In this document: positions 1 to 7,237 of the stretch, piece after piece | Position numbering within the stretch: the stretch's first letter is position 1 | Layout: the number at the start of each line of letters is the position of its first letter | From: Parolsenella massiliensis | Lineage (GTDB): Bacteria > Actinomycetota > Coriobacteriia > Coriobacteriales > Atopobiaceae | DNA: 64,000 nucleotides | Reading direction: 5' to 3' | NCBI RefSeq assembly: GCF_900143685.1 | Contig: NZ_LT671675.1 | Coordinates: forward strand, 781,111 to 845,110 | Notes under the pieces: model-generated | What the model saw: only the letters and a program-made list of their open reading frames with translations | Told to the model about the DNA's origin: nothing | The model's database searches: none | Program-made: the position numbers and the translations under genes

Positions 1-1
1 G

Positions 2-685
2 CGCATGGTCTCTGCCGGTACCGAGGACAAGCCGTTCAGCCGCGAGCTGTGCGGCGGCACGCACGCCCGCAACACCTCCGAGCTCGGCCTGTTCAAGATC
101 GTCTCCGAGTCCTCCACCGGCTCCAACGTGCGCCGCATCGAGGCCGTGACGAGCCTGGGCGCCCTGGCCTGGCTCGACGAGCGCAACGACGCGCTTGACG
201 CCGTGGCCGCCGAGCTCAAGTGCCGTCCCGAGGATGCCGCCGGCCGCATCGCCGACATCAAGGCCGGCGCCCGTGAGGCCGAGGCCAAGCTTAAGCAGGC
301 CCTTCTCGGCGGCTCTTCCGACAAGATCCAGACGGCCATGGGCGCGGCCATCGACTGCGGCGCCTACAAGGCCGTCATCGCGCGTATGGACGGCCTGGAG
401 GCCGGCGAGCTGCGCGAGGCCTGGGACGCCATTCGCGACAAGGCAAACGGCGGGGATGTCGCCTGCTTCCTGGCCACGGCCACGCCCGAGGGCAAGGTGG
501 CCCTTCTTGCCGCCGCCACCGACGGCGCGGTGAAGGCCGGCTTTGGCGCTGGCGACGTCATCCGCAAGGTTGCCGAGCACGTCGGCGGACGTGGCGGTGG
601 CCGTCCCAACATGGCCCAGGCCGGCGGCAAGGACGCCTCCGGCATCGAGGCGGCGCTGCAGGCCGCCCGCGAGATGCTGGCCTAG
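2..685 (+). CDS. alaS: Alanine--tRNA ligase, C-terminal part (5' truncated by window edge)
   Basis: AlaRS charges tRNA-Ala with alanine in the cytoplasm and edits mischarged Ser/Gly. Only the last ~227 residues are visible and the reading frame is open to the left edge. The LCGGTH motif of the editing domain (a zinc-binding Cys and His) is near the start of the fragment. The C-terminal DHHA1 domain closes with the GGRGGGRP...AQAGGKD signature about 20-30 residues before the stop. ruvX follows after 9 bp, so the two are probably co-transcribed. The true start lies outside the window. Confidence 0.97.
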   Translation, partial: RMVSAGTEDKPFSRELCGGTHARNTSELGLFKIVSESSTGSNVRRIEAVTSLGALAWLDERNDALDAVAAELKCRPEDAAGRIADIKAGAREAEAKLKQALLGGSSDKIQTAMGAAIDCGAYKAVIARMDGLEAGELREAWDAIRDKANGGDVACFLATATPEGKVALLAAATDGAVKAGFGAGDVIRKVAEHVGGRGGGRPNMAQAGGKDASGIEAALQAAREMLA

Positions 686-694
686 GTCGCTCGC

Positions 695-1126
695 ATGAGG
701 GCGCTTGCGCTGGACATCGGCGAGGTTCGCATCGGCATCGCCGCGAGCGATGCCTCGGGGCGCATCGCGGGCCCCGTGAAGGTGCTTCCCGCAGCGGAGG
801 TGCTGGGCCATGCCCGCACCTTCCGCCGCATCCTCGAGGACTATGAGCCCGAGGTGCTCGTCTGCGGCCGTCCCCAGACTATGTCTGGCGAGGACGGCCC
901 GCAGGCCGAGCGCATCATGGCACAGGCCCGGCAGATCGCAGACGCCTGCGACCTGCCCCTCGAGTTTGCCGACGAGCGGCTCTCCTCGTCGGAGGCCAAG
1001 CGGATACTGCGTGAGCAAGGTCTGCGCGAGAAGCAGATGCGTGGCAAGGTTGATATGATTGCTGCGTCGTTGTTCCTGCAAGCGTGGCTCGATTCCCATG
1101 CTCATGGGGACACGCTTACTGACTAG
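695..1126 (+). CDS. ruvX: RuvX/YqgF-family Holliday junction resolvase-like / pre-16S rRNA nuclease
   Basis: 143 aa, the usual length of this RNase H-fold family. Members are implicated in 16S rRNA 5' maturation and were first named as putative Holliday junction resolvases. The N-terminal LDIGEVRIG carries the first acidic residue. CGRPQTMSGEDG and FADERLSSSEAK are the middle motifs, and KVDMIAASLFLQAWLD at the C-terminus holds the last Asp. It sits between alaS and mltG, a common order in Gram-positive bacteria, and is probably in the alaS operon. Confidence 0.93.
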   Translation: MRALALDIGEVRIGIAASDASGRIAGPVKVLPAAEVLGHARTFRRILEDYEPEVLVCGRPQTMSGEDGPQAERIMAQARQIADACDLPLEFADERLSSSEAKRILREQGLREKQMRGKVDMIAASLFLQAWLDSHAHGDTLTD

Positions 1127-1176
1127 CAGACCGCCGCGGGTGCTTGGATGGGCCCACGTTTCGAGAGGGGCCTCAC

Positions 1177-2556
1177 ATGCCAGATTCCGCGCGCCGCCGT
1201 TCGCCGCGCTTCTCGAGCGAGGCGAACCCGTATAGCGCTTCGCGTCCCTCTACGGGTGGCAAGCGCTTCTCGGCGTCTGCGCCCGCGAACGGTGGCCGTG
1301 CCTCGAAGCCCGTTTCCTCCGCTCGCCATGCCGCGCGTCCCCGCCAGTCTGGCGCTGCGGCTCCTGCTCGCTCTGGGAGGGTGGCGACAGGTGGTGCCAC
1401 TCGCTCGCGCCAGGCCACGGCCGGCGGTGCCACTCGCTCGCGCCAGGCCACGGCCGGCATGCAGAGCTTGGCCACGCCCCGCTCTCGCTCGCAGCGCGAG
1501 GCCGCCCGTCGCGGTGGCCACACGAGGCGTGCACCCATCGTCGCAGGCGTCTTTGCCGCGGTCGTGGTCATTGCGGGCATCGTGTTTGCGGTTTCGCACT
1601 TTCTGCTGGCCAGGCCCGGCCAGGACACGCTTCCCAACCAGGGGACGCAGGTAGAGGTGGTCATCGACGACGGTTCGGGCGCCAACGCGGTTGCCGCGAA
1701 GCTCAAGGACGCCGGCGTCATCGCGAGCACGGACGAGTTCCTTTCGCAGGTGCAGAAGCAGAAGGCCGACTCCCAGATCAAGAGCGGCGCCTACGTGTTC
1801 ACGGTGGGGCAGGACCTCGACTCGATCATAAGCCAGCTCGTGAGCGGGCCAAACTCCACGACGGGCCGCCTCACCGTGCCTGAGGGCCTCACGGTGTCCC
1901 AGACCGCGCAGCTCGTCTCCGAGGCGCTCAGCGTCTCGAGCGACGACTTCACCGCCCAGGCGAAGGCCTCCAACTACGTGGCCGACTACCCCTTCCTGGC
2001 AGACGCCGCCAACGACTCGCTCGAGGGCTTCCTGTGTCCCAAGACCTATGACTTCTCCGGCCGCAGCGACGTCACGGCAGACGTGGTCATCCGCGCCATG
2101 CTCGACCAGTACCAGGCAGACGTGGCAACTCTGGACTTCGCTTCCGGCGAGGCGCTCATCGCCGACCGCTACGGCATCACGATGAGCGACTACGACGTCA
2201 TCAAGCTCGCCTCCATCGTCGAGCGCGAGGCCGTGACCGACGGGCAGCGCCCCAAGGTTGCCTCGGTGTTCCTGAACCGTCTCAAGGCGGGCATGGCGCT
2301 GCAGAGCGACGCCACGATGATGTACGTCACCGGCGGCGAGGTCACGGCAGACGACCTCAAGACCGAGAGTCCCTACAACACCTACCTCAACAACGGGCTT
2401 ACGCCCACGCCCATCTGCACCCCGTCCGTGGACTCCATCAAGGCGGTTCTTTCGCCTGACGACACGGACTACCTGTACTTCTACATCACCCAGACCGACG
2501 AGTGGTTCTCCTCGACCTACGACGAGCACCTCCAGGCCATTGAGGAGAACAAGTAG
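1177..2556 (+). CDS. mltG: Endolytic murein transglycosylase MltG (YceG-like)
   Basis: A membrane-anchored lytic transglycosylase that cleaves nascent glycan strands and so limits peptidoglycan chain length. About 459 aa from the ATG at 1177, chosen because GAGAGGGG lies just upstream; an in-frame ATG at 1144 has no such site. Residues 1-118 form a very basic, Ser/Ala/Arg-rich cytoplasmic tail that contains an exact 11-residue tandem repeat. One membrane helix spans about 121-144, and the YceG domain follows. The catalytic Glu is about residue 349, in the ASIVEREA motif. The long tail is unusual against the E. coli protein (~340 aa). The next gene starts directly after the stop. Confidence 0.95.
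   Translation: MPDSARRRSPRFSSEANPYSASRPSTGGKRFSASAPANGGRASKPVSSARHAARPRQSGAAAPARSGRVATGGATRSRQATAGGATRSRQATAGMQSLATPRSRSQREAARRGGHTRRAPIVAGVFAAVVVIAGIVFAVSHFLLARPGQDTLPNQGTQVEVVIDDGSGANAVAAKLKDAGVIASTDEFLSQVQKQKADSQIKSGAYVFTVGQDLDSIISQLVSGPNSTTGRLTVPEGLTVSQTAQLVSEALSVSSDDFTAQAKASNYVADYPFLADAANDSLEGFLCPKTYDFSGRSDVTADVVIRAMLDQYQADVATLDFASGEALIADRYGITMSDYDVIKLASIVEREAVTDGQRPKVASVFLNRLKAGMALQSDATMMYVTGGEVTADDLKTESPYNTYLNNGLTPTPICTPSVDSIKAVLSPDDTDYLYFYITQTDEWFSSTYDEHLQAIEENK
1393..1458 (+). repeat. Exact 33-bp tandem duplication inside mltG
   Basis: Two identical in-frame 33-bp units (1393-1425 and 1426-1458) encode GATRSRQATAG twice in the basic cytoplasmic tail of MltG. Perfect identity at the DNA level points to a recent slippage or recombination event, so copy number may vary between strains. 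Confidence 0.97.
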
Positions 2557-3042
2557 ATGAGCCTAGTCAGGCCCTGGCGCCGCGAGCGCGCCATCACCGA
2601 CGTTGACGTCGACGAGCTTGCCGCGAGCGGCGTGCGCTGTGTGCTGTTCGACCGCGACAACACCGTGGTTCCGCGCGACACCGGCGTGGCTCCCGAGTCC
2701 GTCATGGACTGGATCTGTCGCGTGCGCGAGGCGGGTATTGCCCTGTGCATGGTGTCGAACAACTTCCACTCGCAGCAGGTCGAGGCCAGTGCGGCTGAGC
2801 TTGGGTGCGCCGTGGTGCATCACGCCATGAAGCCGGCGCCGTTCGCCGTGCGGCGGGCGCTTGCGCTTGTGGGCGTGGACGCGAGCGAGGCCGTGCTCAT
2901 CGGCGACCAGGTGTTCACCGACGTCATGGCTGGCAACCTTGCGGGCGTGCGCACGATTCTCGTTGAGCCGCAGAGCACGAGCGACCTGTGGTACACGCAC
3001 ATCTTCCGCGTCTTCGAGCGGGCGATCGGCGCCCGCAGGTGA
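2557..3042 (+). CDS. yqeG: YqeG-family HAD phosphatase (class IIIA)
   Basis: 161 aa. The N-terminal half has the HAD nucleophile motif CVLFDRDNTVV (about residues 28-38). A later GDQVFTDVMAGN holds the acidic metal-binding motif. Related to phosphatidylglycerophosphate phosphatases and to YqeG of Bacillus, so a phosphatase on a phospholipid head group or phosphosugar is likely, but the substrate cannot be read from sequence. The ATG follows the mltG stop with no gap, and the stop overlaps the GTG of the next gene, so translation is probably coupled. Confidence 0.88.
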   Translation: MSLVRPWRRERAITDVDVDELAASGVRCVLFDRDNTVVPRDTGVAPESVMDWICRVREAGIALCMVSNNFHSQQVEASAAELGCAVVHHAMKPAPFAVRRALALVGVDASEAVLIGDQVFTDVMAGNLAGVRTILVEPQSTSDLWYTHIFRVFERAIGARR

Positions 3043-3500
3043 TTGCCGCCTGGGCCATCGCTGCCGTGCTCGTGGGCCTGTCCGTGTGGGCGGGCATCGT
3101 TGACGCGCGGAGCCGCAGGATTCCCAACGCGTGCTGCGTGCTTGTGGCACTTTGCGGCGTGGCGCTTCAGGCCGCAAGGGCGCAGAGCCGCGTGGCTCCC
3201 GTGCTTGGCGAGCCGCTCGCATGCGTGTGGCTCGCCGCGGCTGTGCTGGTTGCGGGCGCGTGCCTGGAGCTTGCGTATCGGCGGCTGAGCGGGCACTCCG
3301 GCCTTGGGATGGGAGACATCAAGTACGTTGCCGCCTGGGCCGTCTCGCTTGGCTGGCTCGTGGCGCCCGCGCTTGTTGTGGCGTGCCTTCTGGGCGCCGC
3401 GTGGGGCCTGGCGACCCGCCAGCGCACGTTTGCGTTCGGCCCGTGGCTCTCGCTGGCGTTTTGTCTTCAGATGCTGATGGCCCTTGCGGCTTCGAGTTAG
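3039..3500 (+). CDS. Minimal prepilin peptidase (A24, CpaA/TadV-like)
   Basis: 153 aa, polytopic membrane protein. Both A24 aspartates are visible: D22 in VDARSRRIPN and D93 in the GMGDIK motif. It lacks the N-terminal methylase domain and cysteines of full-length PilD, so it resembles CpaA/TadV-type enzymes that only cleave leader peptides. The GTG at 3039 overlaps the stop of yqeG (GTGA), which decides the start. No pilin, ATPase or secretin gene is nearby; its substrates (tight-adherence or competence pseudopilins) must be encoded elsewhere. Confidence 0.86.
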   Translation: MIAAWAIAAVLVGLSVWAGIVDARSRRIPNACCVLVALCGVALQAARAQSRVAPVLGEPLACVWLAAAVLVAGACLELAYRRLSGHSGLGMGDIKYVAAWAVSLGWLVAPALVVACLLGAAWGLATRQRTFAFGPWLSLAFCLQMLMALAASS

Positions 3501-3838
3501 GCTTCCTGCAAAAGTGGACCTAGGTTTGTGCGCTCGGCTTGCCAATTCTGTCATTCTGACGAGGCAGGTCTTCTCAGTTTTCGAACACTTTTGAGACTCT
3601 GCTCGGAAACTCATGGCTTTCTGCCCCCTCAGAGGAGTTCTGCAGGGCTCACATATCAGTTTCGAGCGAATCCATCGCACAAACCTTGCCTGGTATTTGC
3701 AAGATTGCCAATTTGAATGTCGCGCGGTCTTTCCCAGGTCGAGACGCGGAGGTGCCCTGCGCTAGAATCGAGGGAAGCCATGCACGCATTGCCGGCGCAG
3801 CATCACGGGGCGCCGGCATTTCTATGAGAGGAGGCCAG
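3501..3838. other. Low-GC gap upstream of aroK
   Basis: No convincing gene is seen. The first ~220 bp are clearly richer in A/T than the surrounding genes and have no good ribosome site or codon bias in any frame. The last ~75 bp look like a leader: a -10-like TAGAAT at 3763-3768, and a 7-bp hairpin (GCCGGCG at 3791-3797 with CGCCGGC at 3811-3817) just before the aroK ribosome site. It could be a dispersed intergenic element or the remains of a lost gene. Confidence 0.5.
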
Positions 3839-4390
3839 ATGGACGAGGCGCGCCGCGCTCGCAACCGCGCGCACCACGGCTGCGACCACGTGTTCTTCAT
3901 CGGCTTCCTGGGTGCAGGCAAGACGACGGTCGCCAGAAACCTGGGTAACATGTTCCACCGCTCGTTCGTCGATGTGGACCGCATGGTTGAGCGAGACCTC
4001 CACGCCAGCGTGGCGCGCATCTTCGAGACGCGCGGCGAGCAGGCCTTCCGCGTGGCCGAGACACGCTCGCTCGAGAGCCTCAAGCGTCGCAGGAGCCTGC
4101 TCGTGAGCTGCGGCGGGGGCATCATCGAGAGCGAGCGCAACGCGGGCCTCATGCACGAGATGGGCAGCGTCGTCTTCCTTGACGGCACGCTCGAGGACTC
4201 GCTTCGCCAGATCCGTCGTCCCGAGAAGCGCCCCGACCTGGGCGACCTCGACCACGCACGCGAGCTGTACGCGCACCGAAGGCCCCTGTACGAGGCCGCG
4301 TGCGACTATCGCGTGACCATCTCCGGAAAGACGTTCGAGCAGGTTGCCTACGACGTGGGCGAGCTGCTCTGGGAAAGGGGACTGCTATGA
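3839..4390 (+). CDS. aroK: Shikimate kinase
   Basis: 183 aa. Transfers phosphate from ATP to shikimate, step five of the chorismate pathway. The residues that matter look intact: P-loop GFLGAGKTT (22-30), the shikimate-contacting Asp pair in FVDVD (45/47), Arg71 in FRVAE, the GGG loop (92-94), the lid Arg131 in KRPDL and Arg147/148 in HRRPLYE. The start is set by GAGAGGAGG ending 5 bp before the ATG. The stop overlaps the ATG of the next gene (ATGA). The neighbouring AroB-like protein appears inactive, so the pathway context is odd. Confidence 0.93.
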   Translation: MDEARRARNRAHHGCDHVFFIGFLGAGKTTVARNLGNMFHRSFVDVDRMVERDLHASVARIFETRGEQAFRVAETRSLESLKRRRSLLVSCGGGIIESERNAGLMHEMGSVVFLDGTLEDSLRQIRRPEKRPDLGDLDHARELYAHRRPLYEAACDYRVTISGKTFEQVAYDVGELLWERGLL

Positions 4391-5691
4391 GTGACGAGAA
4401 TACCGAGGCCGCGCAGCAGCCGGCGCCTACGCCCGACGCGCCCGCCGAGGCTGCGGCGGCCGCGCCAGCCCCCGAGGCCGCGGTCAGCGAGCCCGACCCC
4501 GCCCCGGCGCCCGTCGTGCGCAGGCAGTCCGTCGTCATGCGCACGGGCTCGTGTGACATGCGCGTGGGCACGGGGGCACTCGACCAGCTTGGCAACGCCG
4601 CAAGAATCGCCGCGGGCAAGCCCAGTCGCGCGCTTCTCGTGAGCGCCGCAGACGTTGCCCCCGAGCTCACCGAGCGCGCCCGCCGTCTGCTTGTGGACAC
4701 GGGCTTTGCCGTGAGCCTCGCGAGCGTCCCGGCCGGCCGCGCCGCCCGCAGCATCGAGCACGTCACCGAACTGTATGCCACGCTCGCCGCCGAGCACGTC
4801 ACCGCCGACGATCCCATCGTTGTCATCGGCGACGCCGACGCCATCTCGCTCGCGATCTTCGCCGGCGCCACGTGGCACACGGGCTGCCCCGTCGTTGCCG
4901 TGGCCACGACGCTCGACGCCGTGACCGACGTCACGGTGACGCCGCGAGCCATTGACGCGCCCGCCGCGCCCGACATGCTCGTCGCCCGCGGAAACGCCCG
5001 CTTCATGCTCGCGGACCCGTCCGTCTTCGCATCCGGCGAGCTCTCGAATGGCGAGCTCATGGGCCGCGCCGTCATGGTGGCCGGCGCTGTTGCGGCGGGG
5101 GAGAACTGCTTCAGTGAGCTCGCGGTTCGCGCCGGCGGCGTCGTTGACGCCGCCGAGGACACGCTTGTGGCGGCCATCCTCGACATCACGAAGGCCCGCG
5201 CCCGCGTGGTTTCCTCGTCGGCCCTCGCCATGCGTCAGGGCATCCTGTACGGCCAGGCCATCGGCCGCGCCCTCGAGCGCGCCCTTGCGCAGCAGCAGGC
5301 TGACCCCAGTCGCTACCTCGTGGACGAGAGGCCCGGGAGCGCCCGCCTGCTCGCCGAGGGGCTGCGCATCGCGGCGCGCCTGGCCGCCGCCAAGCAGGCG
5401 CCCGACGACAAGCTCGTGGACTTCGTATTCACCCAGGACGGCCTGCTCGAGAAGTTCGGCCTCGCCGAGGTCGCCTGCGTCGTCGACCCCCAGACGCTGC
5501 TCGACTGCCTCAAGGCCGAGGAGCTTGCCCGCTCGAACCGCTTCATGCTCGCGCTGCCGCTTGGCTTTGGCCGCGTGCGCCTCACGTCCGTGCCCGACGA
5601 GCTGCTGCTCGAGCACCTCGGCGGCTGGTGCAAGAGCCGTCGCAAGCTCGCCCGCCGCCGAGCTCGCGAGGCGCAGGCCGAGGCAAACTAG
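4387..5691 (+). CDS. Degenerate 3-dehydroquinate-synthase-like protein (probable pseudoenzyme)
   Basis: 434 aa. Residues 1-43 are an Ala/Pro/Glu-rich extension. The rest has the size, order and secondary-structure feel of AroB and sits directly after aroK (ATGA overlap), where aroB is expected. Some family blocks are traceable: ATTLDAVTD (173-181) for PTTLLAQVD, and ITKARARVV for the KxxVV helix. The functional residues are missing. The NAD-binding GGG becomes GDA (149-151). The GHTFGHAIE motif becomes GQAIGRALE (289-297), losing both His. The LLHGEAVA motif becomes LLAEGLRIA, losing the third. Real AroB needs these for Zn and catalysis, so synthase activity is unlikely. No stop or frameshift is present, so the frame is maintained. 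The family assignment rests on pattern matching by eye. Confidence 0.72.
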   Translation: MSDENTEAAQQPAPTPDAPAEAAAAAPAPEAAVSEPDPAPAPVVRRQSVVMRTGSCDMRVGTGALDQLGNAARIAAGKPSRALLVSAADVAPELTERARRLLVDTGFAVSLASVPAGRAARSIEHVTELYATLAAEHVTADDPIVVIGDADAISLAIFAGATWHTGCPVVAVATTLDAVTDVTVTPRAIDAPAAPDMLVARGNARFMLADPSVFASGELSNGELMGRAVMVAGAVAAGENCFSELAVRAGGVVDAAEDTLVAAILDITKARARVVSSSALAMRQGILYGQAIGRALERALAQQQADPSRYLVDERPGSARLLAEGLRIAARLAAAKQAPDDKLVDFVFTQDGLLEKFGLAEVACVVDPQTLLDCLKAEELARSNRFMLALPLGFGRVRLTSVPDELLLEHLGGWCKSRRKLARRRAREAQAEAN

Positions 5692-5699
5692 CATTCCCT

Positions 5700-5728
5700 G
5701 GCGTGGCCACCCGGCCACGCCTTTTCTT
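5700..5728 (+). terminator. Intrinsic terminator after the aroK/aroB-like pair
   Basis: Perfect 9-bp GC stem (5700-5708 with 5713-5721), ACCC loop, followed by TTTTCTT. It separates the aro pair from pepP. Confidence 0.88.
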
Positions 5729-5764
5729 GGTCTCGCGTATACACCTTCGTGGAAAGGAAGACCC

Positions 5765-6889
5765 ATGGCAGACGAGAAGGCCTGCGCCGCGCGCATCGCC
5801 AAGCTCCGCAACATCATGGAGGAGCGCGGCTATGACGCCGTGATCCTTCGCAACAACCCCGACCTGCGCTGGCTTACGGGCTGCGAGCGCACGTTCGACG
5901 ACGAGGTGGCCCACACGGTGGTCATCACGCCGACGCGCCAGCTGCTCCACACCGACTCTCGCTACTACAACACCTTCTGCGAGCGTCTGGGCGACAACAC
6001 CGCCTGGGAGCTCGACGAGACCATCATGGGCGCCCACGAGTGGGCCGCAGATCGCATCCGCGAGGCCCATGCCCGCGTCGTGGCCGTCGAGGACACGTGC
6101 ACCCTCGAGTTCTTCGACGCCCTGCAGGCGGCGCTTGCCGAGCGCTCCGTTGCGTGCCTGCTGCCGCGCCTGCATGGCGACCTCGTGAAGCTGCGCGCCG
6201 TGAAGGATGCCGAGGAGGTCGAGCTCATGCGCGCCGCCCAGAAGGTGACCGACGAGGCGTTCCGCCACATCTGCGGCTACATCAAGCCGGGCCTCACCGA
6301 GCAGCAGATTCGCGCCGAGCTCGAGAACTACATGCTCTCCCACGGCGCCGATGGCCTGTCCTTTGGCACAATCATCGCGAGTGGCCCCAATGGCGCCAAC
6401 CCGCACGCCCAGCCCGGTCCCCGCGTGGTCGAGAAGGGCGACATGATCGTCATGGATTACGGCGCCACCGTGGCCGACTATCACGCCGACATGACGCGCA
6501 CCGTCTGCGTGGGCGAGCCTACCGAGGAGCAGCGCCACGTCTATGACGTCGTGCGCCAGGCCCACGAGGAGTGCGCCGCCATGGCCCGCGCCGGCGTCAT
6601 TGGCAAGGACGTCTTCGACCACTCCGTGAAGGTCATCACAGACGCCGGCTACGGCGACTACTACAAGCACGGCCTGGGCCATGGCGTGGGCGTCGAGATC
6701 CACGAGGAGCCGAACTTCAACCGTCGCAACATGGAGCCCATTCCCGCAGGGGCTGTCATCACGATCGAGCCGGGCATCTACCTTCCGGGCAAGTTCGGCA
6801 TCCGCCTCGAGGACTTTGGCCTCGTCACTGAGGACGGATATGAGCCGTTTACCGAATCGCCGCACGAGCTCACGGTCGTTCCGTGCTAG
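5765..6889 (+). CDS. pepP: Xaa-Pro aminopeptidase (M24 family)
   Basis: 374 aa, cytoplasmic dimetal peptidase that releases N-terminal residues before proline. It has an N-terminal creatinase-like domain (~1-130) and a C-terminal pita-bread domain. All five metal ligands are visible: D231 in VMDYG, D242 in HADMTRT, H306 in GLGHGVG, E335 in TIEPG and E349 in RLEDFG. The ATG at 5765 follows GGAAAGGAAG. In many relatives efp comes next; here a PTS operon lies between the two. Confidence 0.93.
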   Translation: MADEKACAARIAKLRNIMEERGYDAVILRNNPDLRWLTGCERTFDDEVAHTVVITPTRQLLHTDSRYYNTFCERLGDNTAWELDETIMGAHEWAADRIREAHARVVAVEDTCTLEFFDALQAALAERSVACLLPRLHGDLVKLRAVKDAEEVELMRAAQKVTDEAFRHICGYIKPGLTEQQIRAELENYMLSHGADGLSFGTIIASGPNGANPHAQPGPRVVEKGDMIVMDYGATVADYHADMTRTVCVGEPTEEQRHVYDVVRQAHEECAAMARAGVIGKDVFDHSVKVITDAGYGDYYKHGLGHGVGVEIHEEPNFNRRNMEPIPAGAVITIEPGIYLPGKFGIRLEDFGLVTEDGYEPFTESPHELTVVPC

Positions 6890-6994
6890 CGAGAAACAAT
6901 TTTTCTTGCGCCTGACCTGCGATGATGCCAAAGCAGAGCGCTCTGCGTGAGCTGAGCGGCATTTCTACAGAAATCTGTGAACGGCATCGAAAAG

Positions 6995-7036
6995 TTAAGT
7001 GACCGACCTGCACTATTTGCAGGTCGGTCTTTACTT
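6995..7036 (+). terminator. Intrinsic terminator after pepP
   Basis: Perfect 11-bp stem (7001-7011 with 7019-7029), 7-nt loop, then TTTACTT. Outer TTAAGT/ACTTAA can extend the pairing, so it may work in both directions. Confidence 0.9.
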
Positions 7037-7085
7037 AAGCAATTAAGTGTTCCAATTATGAGTGACAAATTGCTAGCATAGTCAA

Positions 7086-7150
7086 ACTGCAAAATTATAA
7101 ATATACTGCAAAATAAGCATAAATATTGCGAGCAACAGTTTCTGCAATAT
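7086..7150. promoter_or_regulatory. Direct repeats upstream of the PTS operon (candidate operator)
   Basis: ACTGCAAAAT occurs at 7086-7095 and again at 7105-7114, 19 bp apart. A related CTGCAATAT lies at 7142-7150. They overlap -10-like sequences in the AT-rich leader. Repeats of this kind often bind a regulator; which one is unknown. Confidence 0.45.
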
Positions 7151-7237
7151 TTGATAGCTTAATCTCCACATCACTAAGTCTGTGCCCTATTATTCAGACG
7201 TTCCGCATTGGACCCCATAAGTGCATGGGAGGTAGGA

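Larger units (their letters stand above)
6890..7237. other. AT-rich intergenic region between pepP and the PTS operon
   Basis: About 350 bp without a gene. It contains the pepP terminator (6995-7036), then an AT-rich stretch with repeated CTGCAAAAT-type words and several -10-like hexamers (for example TATACT at 7102-7107), and the ribosome site GGGAGGTAGGA in front of the IIAB gene. Most likely the promoter and operator region of the PTS operon. Confidence 0.8.

Noticed and set aside
2820-3680. 286-codon minus-strand frame covering the gap before aroK
   Set aside because: Most of it is antisense to the prepilin peptidase and yqeG; the rest lies in the low-GC gap with no ribosome site.
3528-3716. 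62-codon plus-strand frame in the low-GC gap
   Set aside because: No ribosome site, no recognisable motif, and codon use unlike the rest of the window.
4952-5764. Upstream extension of the M24 peptidase frame through the aroB-like gene
   Set aside because: The ribosome site and family length place the start at 5765; the upstream part is an out-of-frame shadow of the aroB-like gene.
7208-7226. Possible sigma-54 (-24/-12) promoter before the PTS operon
   Set aside because: TTGG and GC are present but 11 bp apart instead of 10, and the site lies too close to the coding start.
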